A stretch of DNA of 64,000 bases from an uncultured Candidatus Melainabacteria bacterium (GCA_947570135.1 CANOTP010000006.1:39696-103695); one strand, 5' to 3'; positions 17,901-26,625 are shown, counted from the first letter of the stretch. Notes: a model not told the origin generated them from the letters alone. Numbers and translations: made by a program.

Positions 17901-19292
17901 TTAAACAGATGCCATTTTCATTTGAAGGGTTTTTGCAGAATCTTCATAGCCTGCTCTTCCCATTAGTGCGTAAGTGTAATTTTTTGCCTGTTCCACTCCC
18001 GGTTGGTTGAATGTATTTATATTATACAGTTCTCCTACAATTGCTGTTTGAACTTCTAACATATAAAGAAGCTGAGCAAGGTAATAGCCGTTAACTTTCG
18101 GGATTGTAATCGTTACAGTAGGTCTTGCGTAATCAGATAATGAAACTCTTGTTGAATCTGCTTCTGCATTCATAAGTTGATTCATTGTTTTTCCGCCAAG
18201 ATAACCTATTCCTGTGTATTCAAAAATTCTCGGGATATCAAGCGTTGTATCAAATTCTTTTACTCTGATAAAGTTTATAATCTTGTCATTCGGACCTTCG
18301 TTATATAATTGAATTTGAGAATGTTGATCTGTTGCACCAAGTGCTTTTACAGGGGTTTGTCCGATATGAACGTGATTTCCTTGTTTATCTGTGTCTTTTC
18401 CCAATGATTCTGCCCAAAGTTGAACAAACCAATCCGAAACATATTTTAATTTACTTGAATACGGCATCATTACAGAAATATGTTTACCTCGTTTTATATC
18501 AAGTAAATACTGTATTAACGCGTTTTGGGCTGCAATATTTTCATTGATGTCGGTATTTTTTAAGGCTAAATCCATATCCTTAATACCGTTCATTATTTCA
18601 TCTATATCAATCCCGACTAATGCAAATGGTAAAAGACCTACTGCAGAAAAAACCGAAAATCTTCCGCCAACGTCATCAGGAACAACAAAAGTTTTGTAAC
18701 CTTCCTGTTCTGCAATTTGACGAAGTACACCTGTTTGTTTATCGGTTGTTGCTACAACATTTTTTCTGTATTCGTCTTCTCCGAGTTCTTTTTCCAGTCT
18801 GTCTTTCACTATCATAAATTGTGACATAGTTTCGGCAGTTGAACCTGATTTTGTTATGACGTTAACTAATGTCTTTTTTAAATCTAATATATCTAAAATG
18901 CCATTAATTGAGTCAGGATCGATATTATCAAGGAAGAAAATTCTTGGAAATTTATCTCGTTGTTCTTTATCAAGTAAATTCCAGTAAGGTTTTAACAATG
19001 CTTCTGTTACAGCCATTCCGCCTAGTGCAGAACCTCCGATTCCGAGCACTAAAATGTTATCAAACCTTCCACGAAGCATTGAGGCATATTCTTTGACATA
19101 CCACAATGTTTCTTCGTTATAACCAAGGTTCATCCATTGAAGCCATTGACCCGGTTTGTCTTTACGTTTGTTTAAGTCGCTTATGATTTCAGCGATACGT
19201 TCTTTATATTCTGTGAATTCTTTTTGAATATTCAGTCCGTGCTCTGGACCTACAACCATTGCATCCGCGTTTCTGTAATCAAACGTAATCAT
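17901..19292 (-). CDS. pgi: Glucose-6-phosphate isomerase
   Basis: This 463-residue SIS-fold isomerase interconverts glucose 6-phosphate and fructose 6-phosphate. VLGIGGSALGGMAVTEAL and VITKSGSTAETMSQF are phosphosugar-binding signatures. The C-terminal region (NTFNQPGVEQAKNYTYALMG) carries the family's QPGVE-x-x-K motif with the catalytic lysine. The length matches the shorter bacterial form. It has an AGGT ribosome-binding site before ATG 19292. Confidence 0.95.
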   Translation of the reverse strand: MITFDYRNADAMVVGPEHGLNIQKEFTEYKERIAEIISDLNKRKDKPGQWLQWMNLGYNEETLWYVKEYASMLRGRFDNILVLGIGGSALGGMAVTEALLKPYWNLLDKEQRDKFPRIFFLDNIDPDSINGILDILDLKKTLVNVITKSGSTAETMSQFMIVKDRLEKELGEDEYRKNVVATTDKQTGVLRQIAEQEGYKTFVVPDDVGGRFSVFSAVGLLPFALVGIDIDEIMNGIKDMDLALKNTDINENIAAQNALIQYLLDIKRGKHISVMMPYSSKLKYVSDWFVQLWAESLGKDTDKQGNHVHIGQTPVKALGATDQHSQIQLYNEGPNDKIINFIRVKEFDTTLDIPRIFEYTGIGYLGGKTMNQLMNAEADSTRVSLSDYARPTVTITIPKVNGYYLAQLLYMLEVQTAIVGELYNINTFNQPGVEQAKNYTYALMGRAGYEDSAKTLQMKMASV

Positions 19293-19360
19293 TGATACCT
19301 AAAATCCCTTCCTCTTATATTTTTTCAATTAACCTCTATTTCCATTTTATATACTCAACA

Positions 19361-19398
19361 ATAAAAAACAAGCCCTCATACTGGAAGAAGGCTTGTTT
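19361..19398 (-). terminator. Terminator after the 698-residue gene
   Basis: The stem is AAACAAGCC/GGCTTGTTT with a 15-base loop. Reading on the minus strand it ends in a T run. Confidence 0.75.
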
Positions 19399-19410
19399 AA
19401 GATTTTCTTA

Positions 19411-21507
19411 TTATGCACTTTGATCGAATTTGAAAGTTCTGTCAATGTTTTTAGTTATTACTTGTTTGATTGAATCATATTCGGTTTGTAATGAAGAGTG
19501 TTCTGTATCAATATTTTTTAATTGAATATCGTACATATTGTCTTTTGTTTTGATATCATTCATTGCTCTGTTATATTCAGCTTCAGCTTTGGCAACGGCT
19601 GCATCATCTGTTACTTCGGTAATTCTTGTACATGTTTTATATTCAAGAGATTGCCAATTATATGATTTATCAACCTGTTCCATAGTTAAAAGTCCGCTTT
19701 CTAAAGCGTATTCAATCCATTGTGGAGAAGATGCAAGACCGTTTTCAATAGCTTTGAAACCTTTTTCCATTCTTTTATAAAGGTTTGTATACCATTGAGC
19801 TTTTGAGTCCGCATTACCTTTGTTTTGGGTGTCATATTGATCAACCCAGGCATATTTTGGTGTGCCATATTGTTCTATCAACTGGTCTGTAATGAAAGTT
19901 TTGATTACGTTTTTGAAGTTTTCAGACAAGAATGAAGCTTCTTCTGTTAAATCCTCACCTGATGCGTCTTTTGCGTTCTTAGCAAGCCATAGAACGTATT
20001 CTTCATTTGTTAATTCATTCATTTTAATTGTTCCGTTTTCTATAGCTTCTTCTATAGATATGGTTGTATAATTTGTTATATTCCCGTCATTATCAGTTAT
20101 AGGGAATTGAAATTGTGCAGTTACGTCTTTAAAAATTGTATTTAAAAAGTTTTCTTTACTGCGATTAATGGTTTCAACATAATTTTTCACATTATCAGAA
20201 AATGTTAATCCGGTAAGTTCACCATTAATAATCATTTCGCCTAATTTACCATAGTCAGTGTTTTCACGTAAAATAGTTAATATTTTTTCGTTTAAGTTTT
20301 TAACTTCACCGGCTTGTGCTTCTGCATTTGAAATGGTTTTTGTGGTAGTAAGCTTATTGTCATCTGAAATTGAAAATTTTATTTCTCCAATTTCGATTAA
20401 AGCATTATCCGAATTTATATATTGTTCTTTTAGTGTTAAATTATTTAAAAAGTCTTTTAATAAAGGTCCTCTTTGTGTTGTATTTCCATCACTATCAGTA
20501 ATCGGAGTAGTAGGTGGTGTCCAGGTTGGGACCTCTTCTGTTAAAGTATTGTCAATTCCTGCGTAAGTAAAAGTGCCCCCATCTGAATTTTCAACTTCAG
20601 TTACTCTTCCATCGCCATCAATGGTTATTGTGTAATTTTCAAGCAGAAGAGTTGTATTTGTAGTTTGGTTTATTTCTTCGGTACTTTTTACTCTCAAGTT
20701 TCCGCCTGAATATGTGTAGCTTTTTAGTAATTTGTCTATTGCATTGAATGTAGAACCGTTAGGTTGTTGTAAACCTGAAATAAACTTTTGAGTTAACGGG
20801 TTGTTATAGCTGTAATTGTTTGTAGTATTACTATATGCATTTTTTAAGTTAGTAAGATTTGTTTGTGCACTATTACTTTCAGCATATTGGAATCCGCATC
20901 CTTTACCGTTTTCTTCTCCGCCAAAGTATTTGTTTAAAGTTCCGCTTAATGCATGAGTAAGTGTATTTTTTGCAGATATATATTCACTGTAAGCTTTATT
21001 ATAGTTTTCTACTTCAACAGAATTTTCGTATGAACCGTATTCTTCATACCATTGTTGTAATTTATCGCTTGAAACATTATTAAACGGAGCAGGATATTCG
21101 TCATTTTCAATTCCGCCTGCTTGTTCAAAATATGTTGTTGTATATTCTAAACCATGATCTTTTAGATATTTATTTAAATCTCCGTTAGCAGCTTTAAACA
21201 TTGCAGCTTCAGATTCACTGACTAAAATTTGTCCTGATGAATTTATAAGTCCATATTGTGTGTTATATGAGCTGTATGCCATTAAAGAATTGTATGTTAA
21301 AGGTTGAGTTAATGCAGCTCCTGTTTCATCATAGTTTGTGAATTTTAAGGTAGCGTTATTCAACGCATTAACGTATGCTTCACTTGCTTGTGAGCTTTGA
21401 GAAGCAAGGCGCATTTTTGCATTATTAATGGTTTGAGATCTTAACTCGTTATCAGAAAGACGAGCTGTTAGAGTTAATAATCTGGCTTGTGATGCTGCCA
21501 TTCCCAT
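19411..21507 (-). CDS. Large lineage-type protein behind a sigma-28-like promoter
   Basis: This 698-residue protein is of unknown function. It begins MGMAASQARLLTLTARLSDNE. That N-terminus recurs, from memory, in numerous uncharacterised proteins of gut Melainabacteria and other metagenomic bacteria. The first ~60 and last ~70 residues are helical and coiled-coil-like, as in flagellin/hook-associated proteins; the middle is a Thr/Asn-rich, beta-rich region. There is no signal peptide. A perfect FliA-type promoter (21554-21580) lies upstream, so a flagellar-type or surface-export role is a reasonable but unproved inference. Weak AAGGAC-like ribosome-binding site; monocistronic, terminator at 19361-19398. 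Confidence 0.75.
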   Translation of the reverse strand: MGMAASQARLLTLTARLSDNELRSQTINNAKMRLASQSSQASEAYVNALNNATLKFTNYDETGAALTQPLTYNSLMAYSSYNTQYGLINSSGQILVSESEAAMFKAANGDLNKYLKDHGLEYTTTYFEQAGGIENDEYPAPFNNVSSDKLQQWYEEYGSYENSVEVENYNKAYSEYISAKNTLTHALSGTLNKYFGGEENGKGCGFQYAESNSAQTNLTNLKNAYSNTTNNYSYNNPLTQKFISGLQQPNGSTFNAIDKLLKSYTYSGGNLRVKSTEEINQTTNTTLLLENYTITIDGDGRVTEVENSDGGTFTYAGIDNTLTEEVPTWTPPTTPITDSDGNTTQRGPLLKDFLNNLTLKEQYINSDNALIEIGEIKFSISDDNKLTTTKTISNAEAQAGEVKNLNEKILTILRENTDYGKLGEMIINGELTGLTFSDNVKNYVETINRSKENFLNTIFKDVTAQFQFPITDNDGNITNYTTISIEEAIENGTIKMNELTNEEYVLWLAKNAKDASGEDLTEEASFLSENFKNVIKTFITDQLIEQYGTPKYAWVDQYDTQNKGNADSKAQWYTNLYKRMEKGFKAIENGLASSPQWIEYALESGLLTMEQVDKSYNWQSLEYKTCTRITEVTDDAAVAKAEAEYNRAMNDIKTKDNMYDIQLKNIDTEHSSLQTEYDSIKQVITKNIDRTFKFDQSA

Positions 21508-21553
21508 AGTTTGCGTTGTCCTTTCGATTTCCTTAAAACTTTTCTTATTCTGT

Positions 21554-21580
21554 TTATCGGCATTTTTACGCGAAACTTTA
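21554..21580 (-). promoter_or_regulatory. Sigma-28 (FliA)-type promoter
   Basis: On the minus strand, TAAAGTTT-N11-GCCGATAA matches the FliA consensus at every position (-35 at 21580-21573, -10 at 21561-21554). It lies 46 bases upstream of the start codon at 21507. A TTGTAACAA box is 26 bases further upstream (21607-21615). Confidence 0.75.
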
Positions 21581-21632
21581 ATATTTTGAGGGGTATTGTT
21601 AAGATTTTGTTACAATGTATTTTTGCATAAGT

Positions 21633-21664
21633 AACGGGCAGAATTTTTAAAAATTCTGCCCGTT
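21633..21664 (-). terminator. Perfect 32-base palindrome, probable terminator of the 120-residue gene
   Basis: AACGGGCAGAATTTTT is followed immediately by its exact reverse complement. It lies downstream of the gene at 21696-22058 and upstream of the sigma-28 promoter. The T tract after the stem is weak, so a role in insulating the two units is also possible. Confidence 0.65.
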
Positions 21665-21695
21665 TATTTATCATCCATCATTTAGTAAATCACTA

Positions 21696-22058
21696 TTATC
21701 CGACTGAGGAAAAAGATGAGCAAGATGCTCCTGAGAATGACCCGCCGCAATCAAAACCACCTGCGCTAAATCCGCAATCTCCGCCAAGTAATGCGACTGC
21801 TGATGAAAATCCTGCCATAAATCCTGAATCATCTCCAGTTGTTGAAAATTCACAATTTGAATACATTGAGTAATCTATAGCGACAGGGTTAGAAGAAATA
21901 TATGTATCATATTCGCCCATTGTTAACATGCTTTTAGCATCACTTAAGCTCATTGCCAAAATTCCTGAATTTTCAACAGGATGATTTTTAATATTATTAG
22001 TGTTGTTTGTCTTTGAACTTCTTGATTTTGTTGCTTTGTCGCCGAATAATAATATCAT
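21696..22058 (-). CDS. Small protein with Gly/Ser/Cys-rich C-terminus
   Basis: Not recognised (120 residues). After a Lys/Asn/Thr-rich N-terminus and a short conserved-looking segment (AMSLSDAKSMLTMGEYDTYI), the last ~45 residues are Gly, Ser, Phe and Cys rich, with units such as GGDCGFSAGGFDCGGSFSGASC. Gene evidence: AGGAG ribosome-binding site, a clear promoter element (22084-22102) and a downstream palindrome. The overlapping 60-codon frame at 21671-21853 is rejected. No function is proposed; a secreted or modified peptide is one possibility. Confidence 0.7.
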   Translation of the reverse strand: MILLFGDKATKSRSSKTNNTNNIKNHPVENSGILAMSLSDAKSMLTMGEYDTYISSNPVAIDYSMYSNCEFSTTGDDSGFMAGFSSAVALLGGDCGFSAGGFDCGGSFSGASCSSFSSVG

Positions 22059-22083
22059 TTGTAACTCCTAATATCTCGTGCTT

Positions 22084-22102
22084 CTTACATTTATATAAAC
22101 GA
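22084..22102 (-). promoter_or_regulatory. Recurrent TCGTTTATATAAATGTAAG promoter element (copy b)
   Basis: On the minus strand this is the archetype of the element, 25 bases upstream of the start codon at 22058. An inverted repeat GCTG-AAAA-CAGC lies just upstream, and a TTGTAACAA box at 22137-22145. Confidence 0.6.
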
Positions 22103-22184
22103 TTTTGAAATTTGCTGTTTTCAGCTTGGATTATTTTTGTTACAATTCTTCATATTAATTTAGAACTTTTGGTTTACTCATCTA

Positions 22185-22196
22185 AACCCATGGGTT
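22185..22196. promoter_or_regulatory. Palindrome AACCCATGGGTT, possible operator
   Basis: A perfect 12-base palindrome lies about 55 bases before the ATG at 22251, in the promoter region of the signal-peptide protein gene. No binding protein is identifiable. Confidence 0.3.
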
Positions 22197-22250
22197 GATG
22201 TACAAAGCTTTGAATCAGTGTAGTATAAACGTGTTAGGGAGGGAGAAGGA

Positions 22251-22898
22251 ATGAAAAAGTTATTTTCAATGTTCACATTCTTAATTGTATTCTTATTCTC
22301 GGGCAGTATTGTAAAAGCTGCTGATAATAATTTGCACACAATAACCTTAGAAAAAAATAATGCAGGATATAATATTATACTCGGTTCTGATAAAGTTGCG
22401 AAAGTGACGAAAAAGACTCCGTCAGAGAATGAGCTTGTTATGACGCTTTACGGTGTAAGTTCGTCAGAAACAGTTAACGCACTTTATAAAGGTACCAATA
22501 ATATTAACAGCCTGATTATTGAAAATTCGGCTCCAAACAAGTTGAAGGTTTATATTAAGGCAGAAAATATTAAAGATTCTACAATTATGATTGAGCCGAT
22601 TGTCGGTGAAACTACTATTGTTGCTGAATCTGTACCATTGGATAAGGTTCTTTGGGTTGTATTTGTCCTTAGTTTATTTGCCGTAATATTCAAGGTTTCA
22701 AAAGATATTTCGGAAGACGAAGATAAAATCTTTATCAAAAAAGATATTAAAGACAGAGAAATTGAGTTATACAGGAAGTATAAAAGCCAAAATTTTGCAA
22801 CTGCAAACATATCTTCAAATTCTGAGTTTAGAATGAAAAAGATGATTAAAAAGATAGACAGAAGAATTGATGACAGATTAACTGCTTCTATCAGATAA
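22251..22898 (+). CDS. Secreted/membrane-anchored hypothetical protein
   Basis: The protein is 215 residues. A signal peptide covers residues 1-23 (FLIVFLFSGSIVKAA). An extracytoplasmic beta-rich domain of ~105 residues is followed by one membrane helix (about 130-146, KVLWVVFVLSLFAVIF) and a charged cytoplasmic tail of ~65 residues rich in Lys, Asp and Arg. This layout resembles AMIN-like or bitopic sensor/anchor proteins, but no family is recognised. It has a strong GGGAGGGAGAAGGA ribosome-binding region and a terminator at 22949-22974. Confidence 0.75.
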   Translation: MKKLFSMFTFLIVFLFSGSIVKAADNNLHTITLEKNNAGYNIILGSDKVAKVTKKTPSENELVMTLYGVSSSETVNALYKGTNNINSLIIENSAPNKLKVYIKAENIKDSTIMIEPIVGETTIVAESVPLDKVLWVVFVLSLFAVIFKVSKDISEDEDKIFIKKDIKDREIELYRKYKSQNFATANISSNSEFRMKKMIKKIDRRIDDRLTASIR

Positions 22899-22948
22899 AG
22901 TTTTAAACCTCAAAAACTTAAATATATCCCTAAAACATTTTATTTCAG

Positions 22949-22974
22949 GCAAGTATTTTTATACTTGCTTTTTA
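22949..22974 (+). terminator. Terminator between convergent genes
   Basis: The stem is GCAAGTAT/ATACTTGC with a TTTT loop, followed by T-rich sequence. Confidence 0.75.
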
Positions 22975-24096
22975 TTGTTTAAAATATTCATCAATAAGAT
23001 TTTTGATAATAACGGATGAATCACCTTTTCCGTATGGGTTTAAGGCTTTTAATCTGGAATCTTGGCGATGTTTTGACAGTATTTCTGACGCAAAAGATGT
23101 AATTTTGTCATATTCAGCGCCGACTAAAACCGAAACGCCTGCGTCAATTCCTTCTTGACGCTCTGTTTCGTATCTCATAACAAGTGTCGGACAGCCAAAT
23201 GACGGAGCTTCTTCCTGTATACCACCCGAGTCTGTTAATATAAGTTTTGCATTCTTCATCAAATACACAAGATAAGGATAATCAAGCGGACTTAATAAAT
23301 AAACGTTTTCAAATTCTCCGAGTTTTGAGTAAATCTTGCATTTAACATTCGGGTTCGGATGAACGGGAATTACGAATTTGTGATCAGGATAAGTTTTTAC
23401 AAGGTATGTAATAGCTTCAAGTATCCTGTCAATTCTTTCACCGTGGTTTTCACGCCTGTGAGCCGTAATTAGTACAATTTTATCGTCAATCGGAATTTCT
23501 TTAGACTCAAAAAATACTTTAGCCTGTTCCATTGTCTTGCCTGACAGGCAGAAAAGTGCGTCAATTACGGTGTTTCCTGTAACAAAAATTTTGTTTTCGG
23601 AAATATCTTCCTGTAATAATGCTTTTTTATTTTTCTCGGTCGGTGCAAAATGTAATGCTGCAATGCGAGATGTCATTTGACGCATAACTTCTTCAGGAAA
23701 CGGTTCATAGATATCATACGAACGAAGTCCAGCTTCAACGTGGAATACCGGAATCTTTCTGTAAAAACTTGTTAAAGCCCCGCACAGAACCGTCATTGTG
23801 TCACCTTGAACGATTGTTGCATCAATTTTATTGTCTTCAAAAACTTTATCTAAAGATGTAAGTATTCTTGACTGAACTTCTGCTAATGTTTGGTCAGGTC
23901 GCATACAGTCTAAATTTATATCAGCTTGCAGCCCGAAATATGCCAGTGTTTGGTTTGATAATTCCTTTTGCTGTTCGGTGTTGCAAATTATTACTCTGTA
24001 TTGTTCAGGGTATTTTCTTAACTCCAGTATCACAGGAGCCAATTTTATAACTTCAGGTCGTGTTCCGAACACGAATAGTATATTCTTCTTATTCAT
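22972..24096 (-). CDS. wecB: UDP-N-acetylglucosamine 2-epimerase (non-hydrolysing)
   Basis: This 374-residue enzyme interconverts UDP-GlcNAc and UDP-ManNAc for surface polysaccharide synthesis. Visible signatures are FVFGTRPEVIKLAPV at the N-terminus, FHVEAGLRS, ITAHRRENHG and TDSGGIQEEAP. The frame is open 12 codons further upstream, but homologues start at MNKKNILFVFGTRPE, so ATG 24096 is chosen even though its ribosome-binding site is weak. It is monocistronic. Confidence 0.93.
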   Translation of the reverse strand: MNKKNILFVFGTRPEVIKLAPVILELRKYPEQYRVIICNTEQQKELSNQTLAYFGLQADINLDCMRPDQTLAEVQSRILTSLDKVFEDNKIDATIVQGDTMTVLCGALTSFYRKIPVFHVEAGLRSYDIYEPFPEEVMRQMTSRIAALHFAPTEKNKKALLQEDISENKIFVTGNTVIDALFCLSGKTMEQAKVFFESKEIPIDDKIVLITAHRRENHGERIDRILEAITYLVKTYPDHKFVIPVHPNPNVKCKIYSKLGEFENVYLLSPLDYPYLVYLMKNAKLILTDSGGIQEEAPSFGCPTLVMRYETERQEGIDAGVSVLVGAEYDKITSFASEILSKHRQDSRLKALNPYGKGDSSVIIKNLIDEYFKQ

Positions 24097-24218
24097 AACT
24101 TGAAGTTTAGTATAAAAGTTATAAATTTGCAATTAACATAAATTATCTTTTATGCTGTCTTCCTGTCTAATTTATTTACTCCTTAAACCTTTTTAATATG
24201 CACAAGAAGGAGATAATT

Positions 24219-24455
24219 ATGCTTGATTTATATATTCTGGAAACCTGTCCGTATTGCAGGAAAGTAATGAATTTTCTAACAGAAAACAATATTAAATATC
24301 ATAAATTTGATGTTTCAAATAAAGATAATATACAAAAACTTCTTGCTTTAGGCGGCAAAGAACAGGTTCCGTTTTTATATGATGAAGATTCTGATGTGAA
24401 AATGTACGAATCCGATGATATTATAGACTATTTGAATAAATTTATACAGGTGTAA
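24219..24455 (+). CDS. Glutaredoxin
   Basis: This 78-residue thioredoxin-fold protein has the dithiol active site CPYC (residues 8-11), the cis-proline segment EQVPFLYD, and the usual small glutaredoxin length. ATG 24219 has AAGGAGA at good spacing; the frame opens seven codons upstream without support. It ends two bases before the Hcp-like gene, so the two are one operon, suggesting a redox partnership. Confidence 0.9.
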   Translation: MLDLYILETCPYCRKVMNFLTENNIKYHKFDVSNKDNIQKLLALGGKEQVPFLYDEDSDVKMYESDDIIDYLNKFIQV

Positions 24456-24457
24456 AT

Positions 24458-26077
24458 ATGAGTTACGGTTATAACGCAAGAAATTCACATATTGATGTTA
24501 ACGAATGTACATCACGCGGAGCATGTTCCATTTCTCCGTCAATATCATCATTATCGGAGCTTGCTATGGTGTTTTTACAGCATATTGCCTATTATGTAAT
24601 CAGGCTTGAAAAACTCGGGGCAAGTAATGATAAATTAAAATTTGATATAATAAATATTCTTGCAAGTTTTGTTTCTGTTAATGAATTTAGCGAAGAACAG
24701 TTGTTTGAGATTGTTCAGAACGCCTTTTTCATGCTTGAAGATACAAAGAAAACTTATAACGATTATTGTAAGCGCGAAAATATCACCTCTAAAGATTTAA
24801 AGGAAAAAATTCTTTTCAGTGAAAAAACTTCTATATCCAAAGCGATTTCTATAGGCGAGAAGATTTTTTTAAGAAATTTCAATACAAGAAGCAGTGAAAT
24901 AAAAAATTTAATAACAATTCTTGATATTGTGATGAAAAGTGTCAGTCTTAATATTATTAAGCTTACTGATTTCAATGAGTATGATACTCATGCTTATGAT
25001 GAAGTAATTTCGACTCTCGATTTATTTAATCATCGTCCGATAAGCAGTAAAAAAGTTGCAGACAGTATCAATAAATTGGCTGAGCTTGATAACAATCTCC
25101 AACTGAAGATTAGTGACTTACTGTTATCATCCTTTGGCGGGATTTCAAAAGTGGAAGTTTCTCATTCCAGCCGTAAAGGTAAGGCTATATTAGTTTCGGG
25201 AAATAACTTCTTTGACCTGTTGAAAGTTTTACGCGAAACTAAAGGACAAGATGTTGATATTTATACTCATTCTAACCTTTTGATTACACATGCGCTGAAG
25301 GTTTTCCATGAATTTGAACACTTAAAAGGGCATTACGGTGATTCGACCGAAAATTGTATTCTGGACTTTGCAACTTTCCCGGGGGCAATTCTTTTAACAA
25401 AAAATTCTAAAAATAATACAGAATATCTCTATCGCGGAAGATTATTTTCAAACGATTATATTGTGCCAAAAGGTGTAATAAAAGTTGAAAACAATGATTA
25501 TTCCGAACTAATTGAAGCTGCCAAAGAAGCTAAAGGTTTTTCTAAGGGTAAATCTAAGCCTGATACGATTCTTGGGTATAATGAAAATGAATTAAATAAA
25601 AAGTTTGATATGATTGTTGAAAAACTTAATAACGGCGAGATTAAGCGTTTGTTTATTATCGGTACGGAAGCTCAACTGCTTGTTCAAAAAGAGTATTTCA
25701 AAGACTTTTTCAATATGCTCAATGACGATGAATTTGTTATAAGTTTTTCTTACGAGTCCTCTCGGGAAAATGTTATGACTATTCCTATCGGCAACTATAT
25801 TCCGCTTGCGACAAATATTTTGATGAAATTTTTTGAAAAATTTTCGATAAATGATGACAGTATTGTCTTTATGTTTACAACATGCGATGTTATGACGATT
25901 TCTAATATAATAAAGCTAAAAAGTGTCGGAGCAGAAAATATTTATATGGCAAAATGTTCACCAACACTTGTAAATCCTGCAGTTTTTGAAACGTTCAGCA
26001 AAAAATATGATATACACACAACCGATGAACCGATTCGGGATTTATCGATAATACGCAACGAAAAAAGCACCCAATAA
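24458..26077 (+). CDS. Divergent hybrid-cluster-protein (Hcp)-like protein lacking most cluster cysteines
   Basis: This 539-residue protein matches the hydroxylamine reductase/hybrid cluster protein layout. AILVSGNNFFDLLKVLRETKG then VDIYTHSNLL (243-274) correspond to the Hcp 'VSGHDL...TKG...VYTHGEML' block. GHYGDS, FPGAILLTKNS and CSPTLVNPAVFETF align with further Hcp blocks. The cluster ligands seem lost: TKNS (314-317) replaces TTNC, IGTEA (401-405) replaces GGCDG, SFSYESS (429-435) replaces LACGKY, and GNYIPLA (445-451) replaces GQCND. Of the N-terminal four-Cys motif only the second pair, ECTSRGAC (17, 23), remains; His271 is kept. Length matches Hcp. It sits directly after glutaredoxin. 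Catalysis as in Hcp is unlikely; a structural or other redox role is inferred. Confidence 0.75.
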   Translation: MSYGYNARNSHIDVNECTSRGACSISPSISSLSELAMVFLQHIAYYVIRLEKLGASNDKLKFDIINILASFVSVNEFSEEQLFEIVQNAFFMLEDTKKTYNDYCKRENITSKDLKEKILFSEKTSISKAISIGEKIFLRNFNTRSSEIKNLITILDIVMKSVSLNIIKLTDFNEYDTHAYDEVISTLDLFNHRPISSKKVADSINKLAELDNNLQLKISDLLLSSFGGISKVEVSHSSRKGKAILVSGNNFFDLLKVLRETKGQDVDIYTHSNLLITHALKVFHEFEHLKGHYGDSTENCILDFATFPGAILLTKNSKNNTEYLYRGRLFSNDYIVPKGVIKVENNDYSELIEAAKEAKGFSKGKSKPDTILGYNENELNKKFDMIVEKLNNGEIKRLFIIGTEAQLLVQKEYFKDFFNMLNDDEFVISFSYESSRENVMTIPIGNYIPLATNILMKFFEKFSINDDSIVFMFTTCDVMTISNIIKLKSVGAENIYMAKCSPTLVNPAVFETFSKKYDIHTTDEPIRDLSIIRNEKSTQ

Positions 26078-26093
26078 TAATTGAGTGCTTTTT
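26061..26093. terminator. Bidirectional terminator between the Hcp-like gene and rpsG
   Basis: AAAAAAGCACCCAA and TTGAGTGCTTTTT form a stem with one mismatch; A and T runs flank it on both sides, suiting both directions. Confidence 0.75.
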
Positions 26094-26154
26094 AACCTTC
26101 CACACTGCCCTGCGGATCTTGTTATGACCCTGTCGGGCGATAATATATTTACCC

Positions 26155-26625
26155 CTAGTATCTGTAGTGAGCAAAAGCTTTGTTAGCTTCAGCCATTCTG
26201 TGGGTATCTTCACGTTTTTTGCAAGCTGCACCTTGTCCGTTAGAAGCATCAAGAATTTCATTAGTTAATTTATCAATGAAAGATTTTCCGCCTCTTTTCT
26301 TAGCTGCTTCAATCAATGCAGATGAAGCAAGAGCAAAACCTCTGTCAGCTTTAACTTCGATAGGAACCTGGTAAGTAGAACCACCGATACGACGAGCTTT
26401 AACTTCCAAAAGCGGTGTAGCATTTGTCATAGCTTTTTGGAATACTTCAATCGGATCTTCGTTAGTTCTTTCTTTAATTCTTTCCATTGTTCCGTAGAAA
26501 ATCTTTTCAGCTAAAGATTTTTTACCGCGGCGCATGATTCTGTTAATAAATTTAGAAACATCAACGCTGCTGTATACAGGATCTGCTAAAGGTATTCTTC
26601 TTGCAGGTTTAGAACGTCTTGACAT
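26155..26625 (-). CDS. rpsG: 30S ribosomal protein S7
   Basis: This 156-residue protein binds 16S rRNA and nucleates the 30S head. PVYSSVDVSKFINRIMRRGKKSLAEKIFYGTMERI and the C-terminal KKREDTHRMAEANKAFAHYRY are conserved S7 blocks. Its ATG overlaps the rpsL stop (TAATG), with GGGAGG inside rpsL. No fusA or tuf follows; a terminator (26061-26093) ends the operon after S7. Confidence 0.97.
   Translation of the reverse strand: MSRRSKPARRIPLADPVYSSVDVSKFINRIMRRGKKSLAEKIFYGTMERIKERTNEDPIEVFQKAMTNATPLLEVKARRIGGSTYQVPIEVKADRGFALASSALIEAAKKRGGKSFIDKLTNEILDASNGQGAACKKREDTHRMAEANKAFAHYRY

Noticed and set aside
21474..21674. 66-codon minus-strand frame upstream of the 698-residue gene
   Set aside because: It covers the sigma-28 promoter and the palindrome and has no ribosome-binding site; it is non-coding regulatory sequence.
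21671..21853. 60-codon minus-strand frame inside the Gly/Ser/Cys-rich gene
   Set aside because: It overlaps the better-supported frame 21696-22058, which has its own promoter element and ribosome-binding site.
22183..22250. Confident promoter call for the signal-peptide gene at 22251
   Set aside because: TTGATG and TAGTATAAA are present but the spacing is about 20 bases or more, so only the palindrome is reported, at low confidence.
24458..26077. Functional hydroxylamine reductase (canonical Hcp)
   Set aside because: The cysteines that hold the hybrid cluster are not at their expected positions, so the enzyme name is not given.
25995..26261. 88-codon minus-strand frame downstream of rpsG
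   Set aside because: It overlaps rpsG, the terminator and the 3' end of the Hcp-like gene, in another frame; no start signal.
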